A stretch of 57,578 nucleotides of DNA from Fischerella muscicola SAG 1427-1 = PCC 73103 (GCF_000317245.1 NZ_AJLJ01000164.1:1-57578); one strand, 5' to 3'. Positions 37,318 through 47,727 are shown, numbered from the stretch's first letter. Notes: a model not told the origin generated them from the sequence alone. Made by a program: numbers and translations.

Positions 37318-37800
37318 ATGGCAACAGTAAAGAAACCAGATCTAAGCGATCCAACCTTAAGAGCCAAATTGGCAAAAGGAATGGGTCATAACTACTATGG
37401 CGAACCCGCTTGGCCTAATGACCTACTCTACGTCTTCCCAGTTGTAATTATGGGAAGTTTTGCTTGCATTGTGGCCCTAGCTGTATTAGATCCGGCTTTG
37501 GTCGGAGAAGCAGCAAACCCATTTGCAACACCACTAGAAATCTTGCCAGAGTGGTACTTGTATCCTGTATTCCAAATTTTGCGCTCGGTCCCCAACAAAC
37601 TCTTAGGAGTATTACTGATGAGCGCTGTACCCGTGGGTCTGATTCTTGTTCCCTTTCTTGAGAACGTCAACAAGTTTCAAAATCCCTTCCGCCGTCCTGT
37701 AGCAACAGCAGTTTTTCTTTTCGGTACTGTAGTTACCCTCTACTTAGGTATTGGTGCTACCTTCCCATTGGATAAATCTTTAACTTTGGGACTGTTCTAA
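37318..37800 (+). CDS. petD: Cytochrome b6f subunit IV
   Basis: A protein of 160 residues with three membrane helices. The quinol-site motif PEWY is present ([20 protein letters not shown], near residue 77), and the N-terminus [21 protein letters not shown] is typical. An AGGAG site lies upstream of the ATG. With cytochrome b6 it forms the b-type core of the complex. The 269-bp gap after petB has an AAGCAT/ATGCTT hairpin near 37107-37120 but no terminator, so co-transcription is likely. Confidence 0.99.
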   Translation: MATVKKPDLSDPTLRAKLAKGMGHNYYGEPAWPNDLLYVFPVVIMGSFACIVALAVLDPALVGEAANPFATPLEILPEWYLYPVFQILRSVPNKLLGVLLMSAVPVGLILVPFLENVNKFQNPFRRPVATAVFLFGTVVTLYLGIGATFPLDKSLTLGLF

Positions 37801-37825
37801 ATCCACATCACCATAAACCTATTTG

Positions 37826-37886
37826 ACGCCTGTAGGTTTCTCAACAAGTAAGTGCAAATGTACTTCTTTGAGAACTCTACAGGCGT
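37826..37886 (+). terminator. Probable terminator after petD
   Basis: ACGCCTGTAG (37826-37835) pairs with CTACAGGCGT (37877-37886), with an inner TCTCAA/TTGAGA pairing, followed by TTAATTTTAATAAATT. It starts 25 bases after the petD stop. The loop is long, so it could also be an mRNA-end stabilising structure. Confidence 0.65.
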
Positions 37887-38194
37887 TAATTTTAATAAAT
37901 TATTCTTTGTTGTTATAACTACCGTTAATGTATTTTAAGGGCAGATTTAGTGATGATATTTGTAGGTGTGATATCTCTGAAAAACTCAGTCAAAAAAATG
38001 TACTCAGAGAGTATTTATAAAGTAAATCTTCAGTAGGGAAACCCGTGCGGGGAACGGGTGAAAATGCATAAAGCAGCCAGGCGCTCTTAGGGTTTCAAGA
38101 GCGCAATGGCTCTCCTGCGGTAATTTTATTTTTACTTTACAAACAACCTCTGATAAGTAAATAACTAATAACCCATGACTAATGACTGTTTTAT
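37887..38194. other. Gap with palindromic repeats downstream of petD
   Basis: It contains ACCCGT (38041-38046)/ACGGGT (38054-38059) and GCGCTCTT (38081-38088)/AAGAGCGC (38097-38104), two small hairpins in a repeat block of about 100 bp with CAGCCAGGCGCTC and ATGGCTCTCCTGCGG. No gene is seen. Confidence 0.6.
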
Positions 38195-38413
38195 TTACTC
38201 AATAGCTATTGATTGAGGGCCACTAGACCTACCATTCGTTTGTTCAACAGTAGAAGCTGTATGAATATTTGAGCCAGTTTGTTGCTCAAGCCAGCTTTTA
38301 ACAGGGTCGTCAGCCAGATTAAGTCGCAGTACCCCAGAAAAGAAACCACCCATAAATGATACTGGGTGCTGGGCGAATTGTTGAAAAATAGGCGTCAGTT
38401 CATCCAAAAACAT
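38195..38413 (-). CDS. Small hypothetical cyanobacterial protein (72 aa)
   Basis: A good AGGAGA site 8 bases before the ATG supports a real gene. The protein begins MFLDELTPIFQQFAQHPVSF, then MGGFFSGVLRLNLADDPVKSWLEQQ, which reads like a compact conserved domain with an amphipathic N-terminal helix. The last ~25 residues are Ser/Thr/Gln-rich and probably disordered. I recall similar small proteins in other cyanobacteria but know no function. Confidence 0.75.
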   Translation of the reverse strand: MFLDELTPIFQQFAQHPVSFMGGFFSGVLRLNLADDPVKSWLEQQTGSNIHTASTVEQTNGRSSGPQSIAIE

Positions 38414-38574
38414 AATTATAGTCTCCTAAATTACCTGCATTAGTCTCAACAGTTGTCAATTTTATTCATCGTAGTGTGTGCGACGAAGGTCTTTAGAAAG
38501 AAATACTTAACTTAAAGTAGGAAGAAGAAAATCAATCTAAATTATTCCTTCTTCCTAGTTTCTACATTAACTAA

Positions 38575-40878
38575 TTAATTAGGATTTCCTTCAGGCATCA
38601 TGCATTTATCTGAATCACAACCTGCGGGTCCAACTTCCATTAATTCACCGAAATCATAACGACTCAATGCTGTGTGAAAATCATTCGTTTTACGACGTAC
38701 TATGACTTCTTGCATAAGTTTCTCGTACTGCTCCTTTGCAATTGGTTCAAAGGGCAAGCGTGGAAAAGTTTGATGATCGTCAAATCGTGCTAAAAGAGCT
38801 GCACTGATATAACCTTCATCATCACGAATAGTTTCGTATATACGATTTCCCAAAGCTTCTATTTCTTGCTCTCGCAGTTCAATTGTAGCAGATGTGTTAT
38901 GCGTCACATAAAATTTCTGCACTTGCATATAGAAATCCATCTGAGATAAAGCGCTAAATTTACTAATGTCAACTTGATCAGCGCCTGGTAAATCAGCCCA
39001 AGGAACAGCGACAGGAATTTCAACCAACCACTCACTGACTCTAGAATCAAAGGGGTCATTTAATAAATTGCCCTGTTCGTCTTTATCAGATTGAGAAGGT
39101 ATGACATTGTAACCATAGTCAATACATGCTAAGGCTACTGGGTCATTTTTACGGAAAGTGATTCTGCGAATGAATCTTTGAGCTTTGGGGGGATGCCATC
39201 CTGGAGAAGCACTAGTCAACAAAGATTTTGTACCACTAGGTTGAACAGTGGTGCAACGATTTGGACGTTTAAGATTGTGCTTTGAGCAATAATCCCAAAC
39301 TACCCGATGTACAATATCTTTCCACGTACTCAAGTATTTCTCTTCTTCACGTTTAAACGCCAATCCTTGAGCAGTATTTGGTCTTCCTTCAGCCCACCAA
39401 TGTAACCAATCAACCCCAAAAGCATGAACAAAGAAATCAAATAAACCAGTGAAAGAAACTCCGACAATCGGGTCAAGTTCACGGCTATATTGATAGCGTG
39501 GTTCTTGGAATTTGTGATGCAAAAGAGCGGCTACAGATAAAGCACCTGCAGTGAAGGCTTCTTCCTGTTCTTTATAGTTAAATGGATCAATTTGATTGAG
39601 ATGAACCTCTGAAAGATTACAGTGGAAGTTACTACCGATAATTTCACCACATGGATTCAAACCAAATCGAGCCAAGCGATGTTCTAGCTCACAAGCATCA
39701 AGATTGGGATAGTGTTCCTGTAACCACTGTTTGGCATTACCTTGTTGATAAGCTTGTAAAAATTCACTTTTCAAGCTGACGGTAGATAGTAAATCAAAGT
39801 TTGCTCTGGCTACAGCTTCACCAGCCCATTGAATTGCACCTTCGCCACTGTAGTATTGTTTACGAACAGCATCAACACATTCTTCTAATGTTGGCTTACG
39901 ATGAAAAACTCTGGTGTGGTTTGCCATTCGCAGTGAATCGCGTTCTGGATCAATACGCCAGTTACCGTTTGCATCCTGTTGCCAAAGGTTTGCTTTCGCA
40001 TCGGCAAACAAAGTATCATCGTTGTTGCCTTGCCTCATACCCGCACTTCTTCTTATATTTCCTGCAACAATTGTTACAGCAGCCTCATCAATCAACAAAC
40101 AGCATTCTACTGAATTTAATTGACGCCCGACTGCTTTATTGAGGATAGAAGCGCAGCGTTGATACAGTCCAGGCAATTTTACAGGATTGGCAACTCCTCC
40201 AAAGCCATTAAGAACTTCTCCAGCTTGACGTACATCGCTGATATCAACGATTACTTGAACTTCTTGAGTAAATCTTTCATCTGTAGAGAGTTCCAGTAAA
40301 CTCTGATATGATTGCACCCAGCCTTGACGACTGTCTCCTACATGGATGATAACGCGGTTAGCATCTGTATCTCTTTTGACTTCTGTCAATTCACGCCGTT
40401 CTATACGAGGAGTAAAACCAATCTCTCCCTGTACAGTGACGTTTAAACGATTACGAATTGAGGGCAATTGGTTGATGTATTTTGGTTCTAAAATTGCTCC
40501 AGTACCACAGCCCATCATTGCCAAATCCATCATCAAACCAAAAGCACTCCAGTCTAGGAGGTTAGTAGAAGTACAGTTGTAAGCTCCAGAAAAATTCTGT
40601 GGCTTGGCTATCCAGTCTGTACCACCAACCCACAGCCAGCGCCCACTGGGTAAAGCTTTCAAGTTACGCTGCATCCGCTCGAGAATGTCAGCCTCTTGTG
40701 GTTGCAGTTTCCCTAAACTGATTAAACCTCCCAAAGTGCGATCGCATACCTGTTCCCATGTCTCTCTTGTTTGTGCCTCTCTACGACGGCTGTAAGTTCT
40801 AAAAAACACTGGGTTAGCAGCTGGGGCTGTTTCTGGAAAGTTTGCACTCTGGCGTTTTCGTTCAAGCTCTCGAACCAT
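38575..40878 (-). CDS. nrdJ: Adenosylcobalamin-dependent ribonucleoside-triphosphate reductase (class II)
   Basis: A protein of 767 residues, the size of monomeric class II reductases (Lactobacillus type). Landmarks: SGAYNCTSTNLLDW (first redox Cys), MGCGTGAILEPKY, GGVANPVKLPGL, NPCGEIIGSNFHCNLSEV (radical Cys and catalytic Glu) and QPSGTKSLLTSASPGWHPP. The C-terminus has CDSDKCMMP, the shuttle cysteine pair. It makes deoxyribonucleotides and needs no oxygen. The gene is uninterrupted; introns and inteins are known in nrdJ genes of some cyanobacteria. Confidence 0.95.
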   Translation of the reverse strand: MVRELERKRQSANFPETAPAANPVFFRTYSRRREAQTRETWEQVCDRTLGGLISLGKLQPQEADILERMQRNLKALPSGRWLWVGGTDWIAKPQNFSGAYNCTSTNLLDWSAFGLMMDLAMMGCGTGAILEPKYINQLPSIRNRLNVTVQGEIGFTPRIERRELTEVKRDTDANRVIIHVGDSRQGWVQSYQSLLELSTDERFTQEVQVIVDISDVRQAGEVLNGFGGVANPVKLPGLYQRCASILNKAVGRQLNSVECCLLIDEAAVTIVAGNIRRSAGMRQGNNDDTLFADAKANLWQQDANGNWRIDPERDSLRMANHTRVFHRKPTLEECVDAVRKQYYSGEGAIQWAGEAVARANFDLLSTVSLKSEFLQAYQQGNAKQWLQEHYPNLDACELEHRLARFGLNPCGEIIGSNFHCNLSEVHLNQIDPFNYKEQEEAFTAGALSVAALLHHKFQEPRYQYSRELDPIVGVSFTGLFDFFVHAFGVDWLHWWAEGRPNTAQGLAFKREEEKYLSTWKDIVHRVVWDYCSKHNLKRPNRCTTVQPSGTKSLLTSASPGWHPPKAQRFIRRITFRKNDPVALACIDYGYNVIPSQSDKDEQGNLLNDPFDSRVSEWLVEIPVAVPWADLPGADQVDISKFSALSQMDFYMQVQKFYVTHNTSATIELREQEIEALGNRIYETIRDDEGYISAALLARFDDHQTFPRLPFEPIAKEQYEKLMQEVIVRRKTNDFHTALSRYDFGELMEVGPAGCDSDKCMMPEGNPN

Positions 40879-41157
40879 AAATCAAGCCTTGTTGGTCTCT
40901 CTTCAGATTATGACTATACGTTAACTAGTCTCCATTCGTGACAAGTTAAGGCAAAATTGGTTTTGTCAATTGTAATTACGCTGGAATGACCGATACTGTT
41001 GAGTATCGAATTAAGCCTTGTACTGGGTTTTTGAGGTAAGGATGAACAATGCTTTTAAATTGTTTACTACATATCAACTTTATGAAGTTAGCAAGTTCAA
41101 CTTGTATTTGGTTTAAAACTTCAACTGAATTTCCCCTGTTTGTGAAATCTCGCAAGA

Positions 41158-41183
41158 GTAGCAGTTCAACAATGAACTGCTAC
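41158..41183. other. Perfect 11-bp hairpin upstream of nrdJ
   Basis: GTAGCAGTTCA and TGAACTGCTAC pair around ACAA. No T-tract follows on either strand, so this is not a standard terminator. It lies 280 bp before the nrdJ start, within a possible leader or promoter-distal region. Confidence 0.7.
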
Positions 41184-41708
41184 ATCAACCTTCTTTACTC
41201 GTCATTTAAAAGCTCTTTTCCAGTTGAATCTAAACTTTTGTTAGCAAGCAAAATATATCTGATTAATAAAGATATTTTTATGAAAAATTCAATCTCGAAT
41301 AGAAAAAAATAATACTGACTAGTGGGTCATGAACTTTCAGTTCAGCACTACGGATGAAAATCTTTATTCCTTCTGCCCTCTGCTCTCAGCATAGATGCCT
41401 TATTTTCAGAGTAGCTAATTTCAATATGTTCAAGATGATTGATATTTCATGTAGCAATATTTTTAACTTGGTTCAGCAAAAATTCGGTTTTGAACAACAT
41501 TGGAGTAAAAAATAATATTTTTGATAAATTGAAATAATTCTATGTAATTCATTATCTGTTTCTAATGGAATAGATAAATGAAAAGATATATAATCTCTCT
41601 TCTGCCAAGAGTGAGAAAATAAACTGTGTGCAGACTCTGACAATAGGCATTTGTCAGATCCCATTCGTTAGACATATACTATGACCAGAAATGCTTGATT
41701 ATCTTACG

Positions 41709-41746
41709 CGCACTAGTATTTATGCACTTGCATGAATACTAGTGCG
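41709..41746. other. 38-bp near-perfect palindrome
   Basis: Two 18-base arms (CGCACTAGTATTTATGCA and TGCATGAATACTAGTGCG) differ at one base pair and are separated by CT. It lies 107 bp upstream of the pentapeptide-protein ATG and is followed by GCGATCGC overlapping its end. Possible roles are an operator, a cruciform or a small RNA hairpin. Confidence 0.8.
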
Positions 41747-41852
41747 ATCGCATAACAGTTGATGAAACAAATACATTTTCACAACTTGTTTAGTGAGATA
41801 ATTAGATTGTGAGGAAAAGAACGGAAGCACGTTAAATTATAAAGGGGGAAAT

Positions 41853-42308
41853 ATGAAAACTAAAATATTGGCAGCTTTAACCTTAGCAGCTCCCCTGTTC
41901 TTTACTGGTGCAGTTAGCGCCAACAATCCGCAGCAAGTACAAAAGCTGTTATCAACTGGAGAATGTATACAGTGCAATCTATCAGGAGCAAACCTCAGTG
42001 GTGCTCACTTAATTGGTGCTGACTTAAGAGGCGCAAATCTTCAAGGAGCTGACTTGGAAGGAGCAAATCTTGAAGGTGCTGATCTTACAGGTGCTAACTT
42101 GGCAGGCGCTAACTTAGAGTCAGCATTTGCAACTAATGTTAATTTCAAAAATGCCAATCTCAACGGCGTTAATTTTACCAGTGCCACGATTTTAGATTCT
42201 AATGTCCATGGCGCATCAATGAATAACCTCAATATCACTAATGCTGAGATATACAATACAGGAATCGGTATTGGTGGTGACAGCGCGGATATTCCTGATT
42301 GGGACTAA
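41853..42308 (+). CDS. Exported pentapeptide-repeat protein
   Basis: A protein of 151 residues. It has a signal peptide (MKTKILAALTLAAPLFFTGAVSA), so it is probably periplasmic or luminal. Residues ~36-50 have the CIQC pair, then about 14 pentapeptide units of the A(D/N)LxG type (GANLSGAHLIGADLRGANLQ and on), which build a right-handed beta-helix. The C-terminal ~35 residues are irregular and end in DIPDWD. GGGGG lies 8 bases before the ATG. Luminal proteins of this kind are frequent in cyanobacteria, and the function is mostly unknown. Confidence 0.88.
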   Translation: MKTKILAALTLAAPLFFTGAVSANNPQQVQKLLSTGECIQCNLSGANLSGAHLIGADLRGANLQGADLEGANLEGADLTGANLAGANLESAFATNVNFKNANLNGVNFTSATILDSNVHGASMNNLNITNAEIYNTGIGIGGDSADIPDWD

Positions 42309-42951
42309 AGGAATACCAAAAATAAATTATTCAATATTTCGTAGGTGCATTACCTTGTTATGGTCGGTGCGTTAGGCTTCTGCAAAAACGCACCTTGCCA
42401 TTTAAATATTTTTTAAGAAATTTTTTGCATAACTCATAAAAGCACTTGAACCTACTTACAGTAGATTTTTGTTGTTAGCCTGCGATTTCAGTGCAGGCTA
42501 TACTGTGGTAAAAATAAATGCTTTGTTGAACTCACATTATATTTTGGAGCTACTAGCTAGCTACTTTGGCTGTGCGATACCACAAATAACTTTCAAAGTC
42601 TAGACTATGTGAATACATAAAAATTTTTATTAAGTATTCATATCAATCCTACTATCAACATTGAGAATAACAGCTTAAGATTGCCTAAATATCAGGTAAA
42701 ATCGGCATTTAGACTTGTATAAATAAGGGATGAACTTATTGGTGCATGATTTGTACTTGAATGAGTACGATCATAAGCAGCTTACCTGTCTGAATGTTAG
42801 TCCACTAGATGGACAAAATTGGTAAGACCAAAACTTGAACTTTGGTTCAAGGCACATGTCTATATGTGTAAAGTGATGTGTTAGTGCATCGCCGACTCAA
42901 CAGCCTTTTGGTTGTAATTGTCCCGATAAAAGTAACTCAACTGTCACAATC
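42309..42951. other. Gap downstream of pentapeptide gene
   Basis: GGTGCGTT (42366-42373)/AACGCACC (42387-42394) forms a hairpin with a T-rich stretch 20 bases later (TTTAAATATTTTTTAAG). This may end the pentapeptide transcript, and it also resembles the GGTGCGTTA-type repeats of Nostoc-like genomes. The rest of the 643 bp has no gene I can support. Confidence 0.55.
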
Positions 42952-43392
42952 ATGGGAGCGGAAATGCAAGAACCGGAAGTAGTAGAAACAAAGTCTCCAG
43001 AGGCAATAGTGCCAGAAATGAACAACCAAACAGGAACCATTACTAAAATCCAGCCTACTGCACAAACTCAAGATCAATGGTTGAAGTATGGAGAAGTCGC
43101 TTCTAGCTTTTTAGCGACATTACCCGAATACTTGGGAACCTTCTTTAACAAGTACAAACAGCCCCTGGTTACTATTGGTTTAATTGTGGGAGCAATTGTC
43201 GCTGTTAAAGTTGTTTTGGCGATTTTGGATGCTTTAAATGATATTCCTTTAGTCGCACCAACTTTTGAATTAATTGGTATTGGTTACTCTGCATGGTTTA
43301 TCTACCGTTATTTACTCAAAGCCTCTACCAGGGAAGAGTTAACCAGTGAAATTGCAACTCTCAAATCACAAGTGGTCGGTAAAGACGCCTAA
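42952..43392 (+). CDS. CURT1/CAAD-domain thylakoid membrane protein
   Basis: A protein of 146 residues. The N-terminal ~45 residues are polar. The CAAD domain follows: an amphipathic helix (SFLATLPEYLGTFFNKYKQP), two membrane helices (about 70-92 and 97-118, with PLVAPTFELIGIGYSAWFIYR between and after), and a C-terminal amphipathic helix (STREELTSEIATLKSQV). CURT1 proteins bend thylakoid membranes; the same domain is appended to some cyanobacterial aminoacyl-tRNA synthetases. A second in-frame ATG at 42964, with GGGAG 5 bases before it, may be the real start. Confidence 0.92.
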   Translation: MGAEMQEPEVVETKSPEAIVPEMNNQTGTITKIQPTAQTQDQWLKYGEVASSFLATLPEYLGTFFNKYKQPLVTIGLIVGAIVAVKVVLAILDALNDIPLVAPTFELIGIGYSAWFIYRYLLKASTREELTSEIATLKSQVVGKDA

Positions 43393-43520
43393 AACTGAGT
43401 AATTCAGTACCAAGCGCGATGGCGCAGCAGCGTCCGCCAGAGGCGATTCTCCCAAAAGAGAGACGCTACGCGATCGCACTCTCGGTACGCCACGAATTGC
43501 TGCTGGATCTCGCCTCCTCC

Positions 43521-43560
43521 CAAGTGGTCAAGTAGATTCTTAGCAACACTTGACCACTTG
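43521..43560. terminator. Hairpin between convergent CURT1 and SLH genes
   Basis: CAAGTGGTCAAGT (43521-43533) and ACTTGACCACTTG (43548-43560) form a perfect 13-bp stem with a 14-base loop. It lies between two convergent stop codons and may end both transcripts, though neither strand has a clean T-tract. A repeat block with AGACGCTACGCGATCGC precedes it (43425-43480). Confidence 0.6.
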
Positions 43561-43571
43561 TGTAATCACAT

Positions 43572-44561
43572 TTAATTAGGCGCTTTGACAATATATTCAG
43601 ATTCAACTGCGTCTAGTCTTCCCGTTCGCACCAAAGCTTGATAAACCATAGCCGCTACCTCAGCACGGGTAGCTTCTTTATTTGGATTGAGCGTTTTGGG
43701 ATTGGGGTAATTGATCACAAGATCATTGACTGTAGCCGCTGCTATTTTGTTAGTAGCGTAGTTGGGAATTACTTTTGCATCCCTATAAAAATTTAAAATT
43801 TGAGTTGGGGAATCAGGAACATTTAAATTCATACCACTAGTAAGGGCAACCAATACCTGTACTCGTGGAATTTTTTGCTGTGGTCTAAAAACTTTGTTAG
43901 GGTAGCCTTTCAAGAACCCTGTACTAATGGCTTGATCAATAGCTGAGTTTGCCCAAAACTGAACTGGTACATCCTTAAAAGCAATTGTACTCTTGGTTTT
44001 GCCAACTTCTTTTCCAAATGCTTGTTCCACGATCGCAGCAAATTCAGCGCGAGTTACAGGTTGATTTGGTCTAAAGGTATAATCTTTATAGCCCTTAATG
44101 ATATTCCGAGAGGAAAGCGCATCAATAAAACGACGCGCCCAAAAATCGCCAGGTATATCATTAAATGCGATCGGCGGCGGAATTGTTGATTTTTGCTCAG
44201 GAATGACTAGTGGTATGGTTTTGTTAGTAAAAGGTAGTGAATGTGCTTGTTGTTGAGGTAAATTTGTAAAGTTAACACTAGGAGATGGTGTTACTAAAGG
44301 TAACTCATCCTTAGTAGATGTAGACGTTTGTTGGCGAGATTTGACATTAGGAGCATTTTGCTTAGGTGTAGTACCGGGAGAAGTAACCGAACTAGAGTTA
44401 GGTAACAACAAGCTGTTAAAGTTCCACCCAGACTCCTTACGGGAAAATGACCAAAACAAAATTGCCCCAACAGTAGCAAAAGCAACAAGAATACCAATAA
44501 ATTCATCAAAGCCGAGGGTATTTGTCTGAGATGACTTAGGATCGGGAGGCGTGTCTGTCAT
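43572..44561 (-). CDS. SLH-domain membrane-anchored protein
   Basis: A protein of 329 residues. One membrane helix near the N-terminus (about 23-43: EFIGILVAFATVGAILFWSF) is followed by a Ser/Thr/Pro-rich linker (45-135) and three S-layer homology units. These start FNDIPGDFWARRFIDAL (near 137), FKDVPVQFWANSAIDQA (near 197) and FYRDAKVIPNYATNKIAAA (near 260), with the TRAEFAAIV motif in the first. SLH units bind cell-wall polymers, so this protein may tie the inner membrane to peptidoglycan. Confidence 0.9.
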   Translation of the reverse strand: MTDTPPDPKSSQTNTLGFDEFIGILVAFATVGAILFWSFSRKESGWNFNSLLLPNSSSVTSPGTTPKQNAPNVKSRQQTSTSTKDELPLVTPSPSVNFTNLPQQQAHSLPFTNKTIPLVIPEQKSTIPPPIAFNDIPGDFWARRFIDALSSRNIIKGYKDYTFRPNQPVTRAEFAAIVEQAFGKEVGKTKSTIAFKDVPVQFWANSAIDQAISTGFLKGYPNKVFRPQQKIPRVQVLVALTSGMNLNVPDSPTQILNFYRDAKVIPNYATNKIAAATVNDLVINYPNPKTLNPNKEATRAEVAAMVYQALVRTGRLDAVESEYIVKAPN

Positions 44562-44673
44562 CAGTGATTATCCTTGATTGTTGATTGTTGGTTCTTGGTT
44601 GGTCTTTTTTATGACCAGTTATCTACTAACCACTAACTACTATCTACCATCTACTAACCAATAACAAAGTTTC

Positions 44674-45981
44674 TCATAAAACTCGTAATAAGCTGGGAAT
44701 ACTATCTATTGCTTCTAAAGTCTGAATTTCTGCCAAAGCTTGTCGAAAATCTCCTTCTCGCACATCGTGGGTAACAACAACAATTTCTGCAAGTTCTTCC
44801 TGAAAGCCTGTTTGCACAACTGATTCTAAGCTGACACCATATTTACCAAAGCAAGTGCCTAATTTACCAATCACTCCTGGTTGGTCTTTTGTAAGAAAAC
44901 GGGTATAAAATCTGCTAACAAGTTCTTCTGGTGGTGTAATTTCGCAGTAGTCTTGATGCCCACAAGTCAATAGAGGATTGGGTGTGGTTGTACTGGCTTG
45001 CAGTGCTGCGACTAAATTTAAAATGTCAGATGATACAGCACTAGCAGTTGCACCCGCACCCGCACCTGGCCCAAAAAACATTACTTGTCCAATCGGTTCT
45101 CCTTCGACAAGGATGGCATTATAAACACCGTTGATGCTGGCTAGGGGATGTGCTTTTGGAACTAGGGTGGGGTGAACTCGGACGGAGATGGGGTGATAGG
45201 GGGATGGGGCGACAGGGAAAACACTAACTCTTTTGGCAATAGCCAGTAGTTTAATGACAAATCCTAATTTATCCGCATAGGCGATATCTGTTTTGCTGAC
45301 TTGGCGAATACCTTCACAATAGACATTTTGCAGTTTGATGCGTCCACCAAAGGCTAATGAGGCCAGAATAGCAATTTTATCTGCGGCATCGAAGCCATCA
45401 ACATCAGCTGTAGGATCGGCTTCTGCATAACCTAATTTTTGAGCATCAGCTAAGACATCATCAAAGCTGCTCCCTTCAGTTTGCATCCGCGTCAGAATAT
45501 AGTTAGTCGTACCGTTGACAATACCTGTAACAGTATGAATCCGGTTCACGCTCAAAGATTGCTTCAGGGGTTGAATCACCGGGATACCACCACCGACAGC
45601 AGCCTCTAGCATCACATAAACACCAGCGTGATTGGCAGCTGTAAAGATTTCATCTCCAAAACGGGAAATTACTGCTTTGTTAGCAGTCACAACGTGTTTG
45701 CCATTTTCAATGGCTTTGAGAATTAGCGATCGCGCTGGTTCGAGTCCACCAATGACTTCCACAACTATATCTACCTGCGGATCATTGACAATCGCTTCCA
45801 AATCTGTTGTTAATACAGCATCTGGGATTTTCACCGCGCGGGGTTTGTCGAGCGATCGCACTCCCACCTGATATATTTCTACATCTCGCAACAACGGGTG
45901 ACGCCCGATACTATCTTGCAAAAGTTGCACTGTACCAGTACCGACTGTACCCAAACCTAGTATTCCCAGCTTTACGCCCAC
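44674..45981 (-). CDS. hom: Homoserine dehydrogenase
   Basis: A protein of 435 residues from the chosen GTG. The NAD(P) motif LGILGLGTVGTGTV starts at residue ~5. Other landmarks are VVEVIGGLEPA, VVTANKAVIS, AAVGGGIPVI, NGTTNYILT, EADPTADVDGFDAADK and a C-terminal ACT domain (from ~350: FYTRFLTKDQPGVIGKLG). It reduces aspartate semialdehyde to homoserine for threonine and methionine. The frame is open to 46065, but that extension is encoded by repeat DNA, so I prefer the GTG right before the Rossmann motif. Confidence 0.93.
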   Translation of the reverse strand: MGVKLGILGLGTVGTGTVQLLQDSIGRHPLLRDVEIYQVGVRSLDKPRAVKIPDAVLTTDLEAIVNDPQVDIVVEVIGGLEPARSLILKAIENGKHVVTANKAVISRFGDEIFTAANHAGVYVMLEAAVGGGIPVIQPLKQSLSVNRIHTVTGIVNGTTNYILTRMQTEGSSFDDVLADAQKLGYAEADPTADVDGFDAADKIAILASLAFGGRIKLQNVYCEGIRQVSKTDIAYADKLGFVIKLLAIAKRVSVFPVAPSPYHPISVRVHPTLVPKAHPLASINGVYNAILVEGEPIGQVMFFGPGAGAGATASAVSSDILNLVAALQASTTTPNPLLTCGHQDYCEITPPEELVSRFYTRFLTKDQPGVIGKLGTCFGKYGVSLESVVQTGFQEELAEIVVVTHDVREGDFRQALAEIQTLEAIDSIPSLLRVL

Positions 45982-46024
45982 GAATCTTATACCAAATTTC
46001 ACCAACAATAATTCAATAATAATT

Positions 46025-46049
46025 GTAGGGTGAGCATTGCCCACCCTAC
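46025..46049. repeat. GTAGGGTG...CACCCTAC hairpin repeat
   Basis: An 8-bp perfect inverted repeat with AGCATTGCC between, which lies just upstream of the hom start. It is one of the hairpin repeats common in Nostoc-like intergenic DNA. Confidence 0.7.
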
Positions 46050-46101
46050 CAATATCATTAGTCAATTGTCCTTTGTCATTGGTCTTTTGTCACTAATGAT
46101 C

Positions 46102-46176
46102 AATGACCATTGTACAGACGCGTAGACGCTCGTAAGAGCGGCTTCAAGGTAAGAGTATAATCGCGTCTCTAATGAC
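46102..46176. repeat. Second copy of the 4229-4270 repeat, with extra sequence in its centre
   Basis: It has the same left arm (AATGACCATTGTACAGACGCG) and right arm (GCGTCTCTAATGAC) as the copy before hypE, but the centre holds about 33 extra bases with its own small hairpin (CGCTC...GAGCG). It ends five bases before the petH stop codon. Confidence 0.75.
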
Positions 46177-46181
46177 TAAAA

Positions 46182-47489
<1,308 letters not shown>

Positions 47490-47526
47490 TTAACCTTTTC
47501 TCACAAAAAACCCTTTCACCACAGAT

Positions 47527-47541
47527 GTAGTTTTTAATTAC
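47527..47541. promoter_or_regulatory. NtcA-like site upstream of petH (GTA-N9-TAC)
   Basis: GTAGTTTTTAATTAC lies 62 bp before the petH ATG. NtcA prefers GTA-N8-TAC, so this has one extra spacer base. petH of Anabaena is known to have a nitrogen-regulated promoter, which makes the site worth noting, but the spacing weakens it. Confidence 0.35.
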
Positions 47542-47727
47542 CAAATTTTGGTTATAAGAAACTAACACTTGGAAAAGTGGCATCAGCCAATGCCTTGTTA
47601 CGTAGACTCACCAAAGATACTAAGGCATGGAAAAAGTCACACCTGTTCACCTTCTAAGGTAGAGGATAAGTTCTTTGGAGAATGTTAATAATGAGTCAAT
47701 TTAATTTTTTTTTCGTGATATGGCATC

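Larger units (their letters stand above)
40879..41852. other. Long gap between nrdJ and pentapeptide gene with two strong palindromes
   Basis: 974 bp, AT-rich. Hairpin 1: GTAGCAGTTCA (41158-41168)/TGAACTGCTAC (41173-41183), 11 bp with a 4-base loop. Hairpin 2: 18-bp arms at 41709-41726 and 41729-41746, one G-T mismatch and a 2-base centre, beginning CGCACTAGTATT. Short frames here (41049-41312 plus, 41473-41664 minus) have non-protein-like composition. I see no tRNA or known RNA. Confidence 0.7.

Noticed and set aside
41049..41312. 87-codon frame in the gap upstream of the pentapeptide gene
   Set aside because: Ser/Leu/Lys/Asn-rich composition follows AT-rich DNA, it contains a perfect hairpin, and there is no ribosome site.
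45982..46065. 28-residue N-terminal extension of homoserine dehydrogenase
   Set aside because: It is encoded by the GTAGGGTG hairpin repeat and precedes the normal start of the Rossmann motif.
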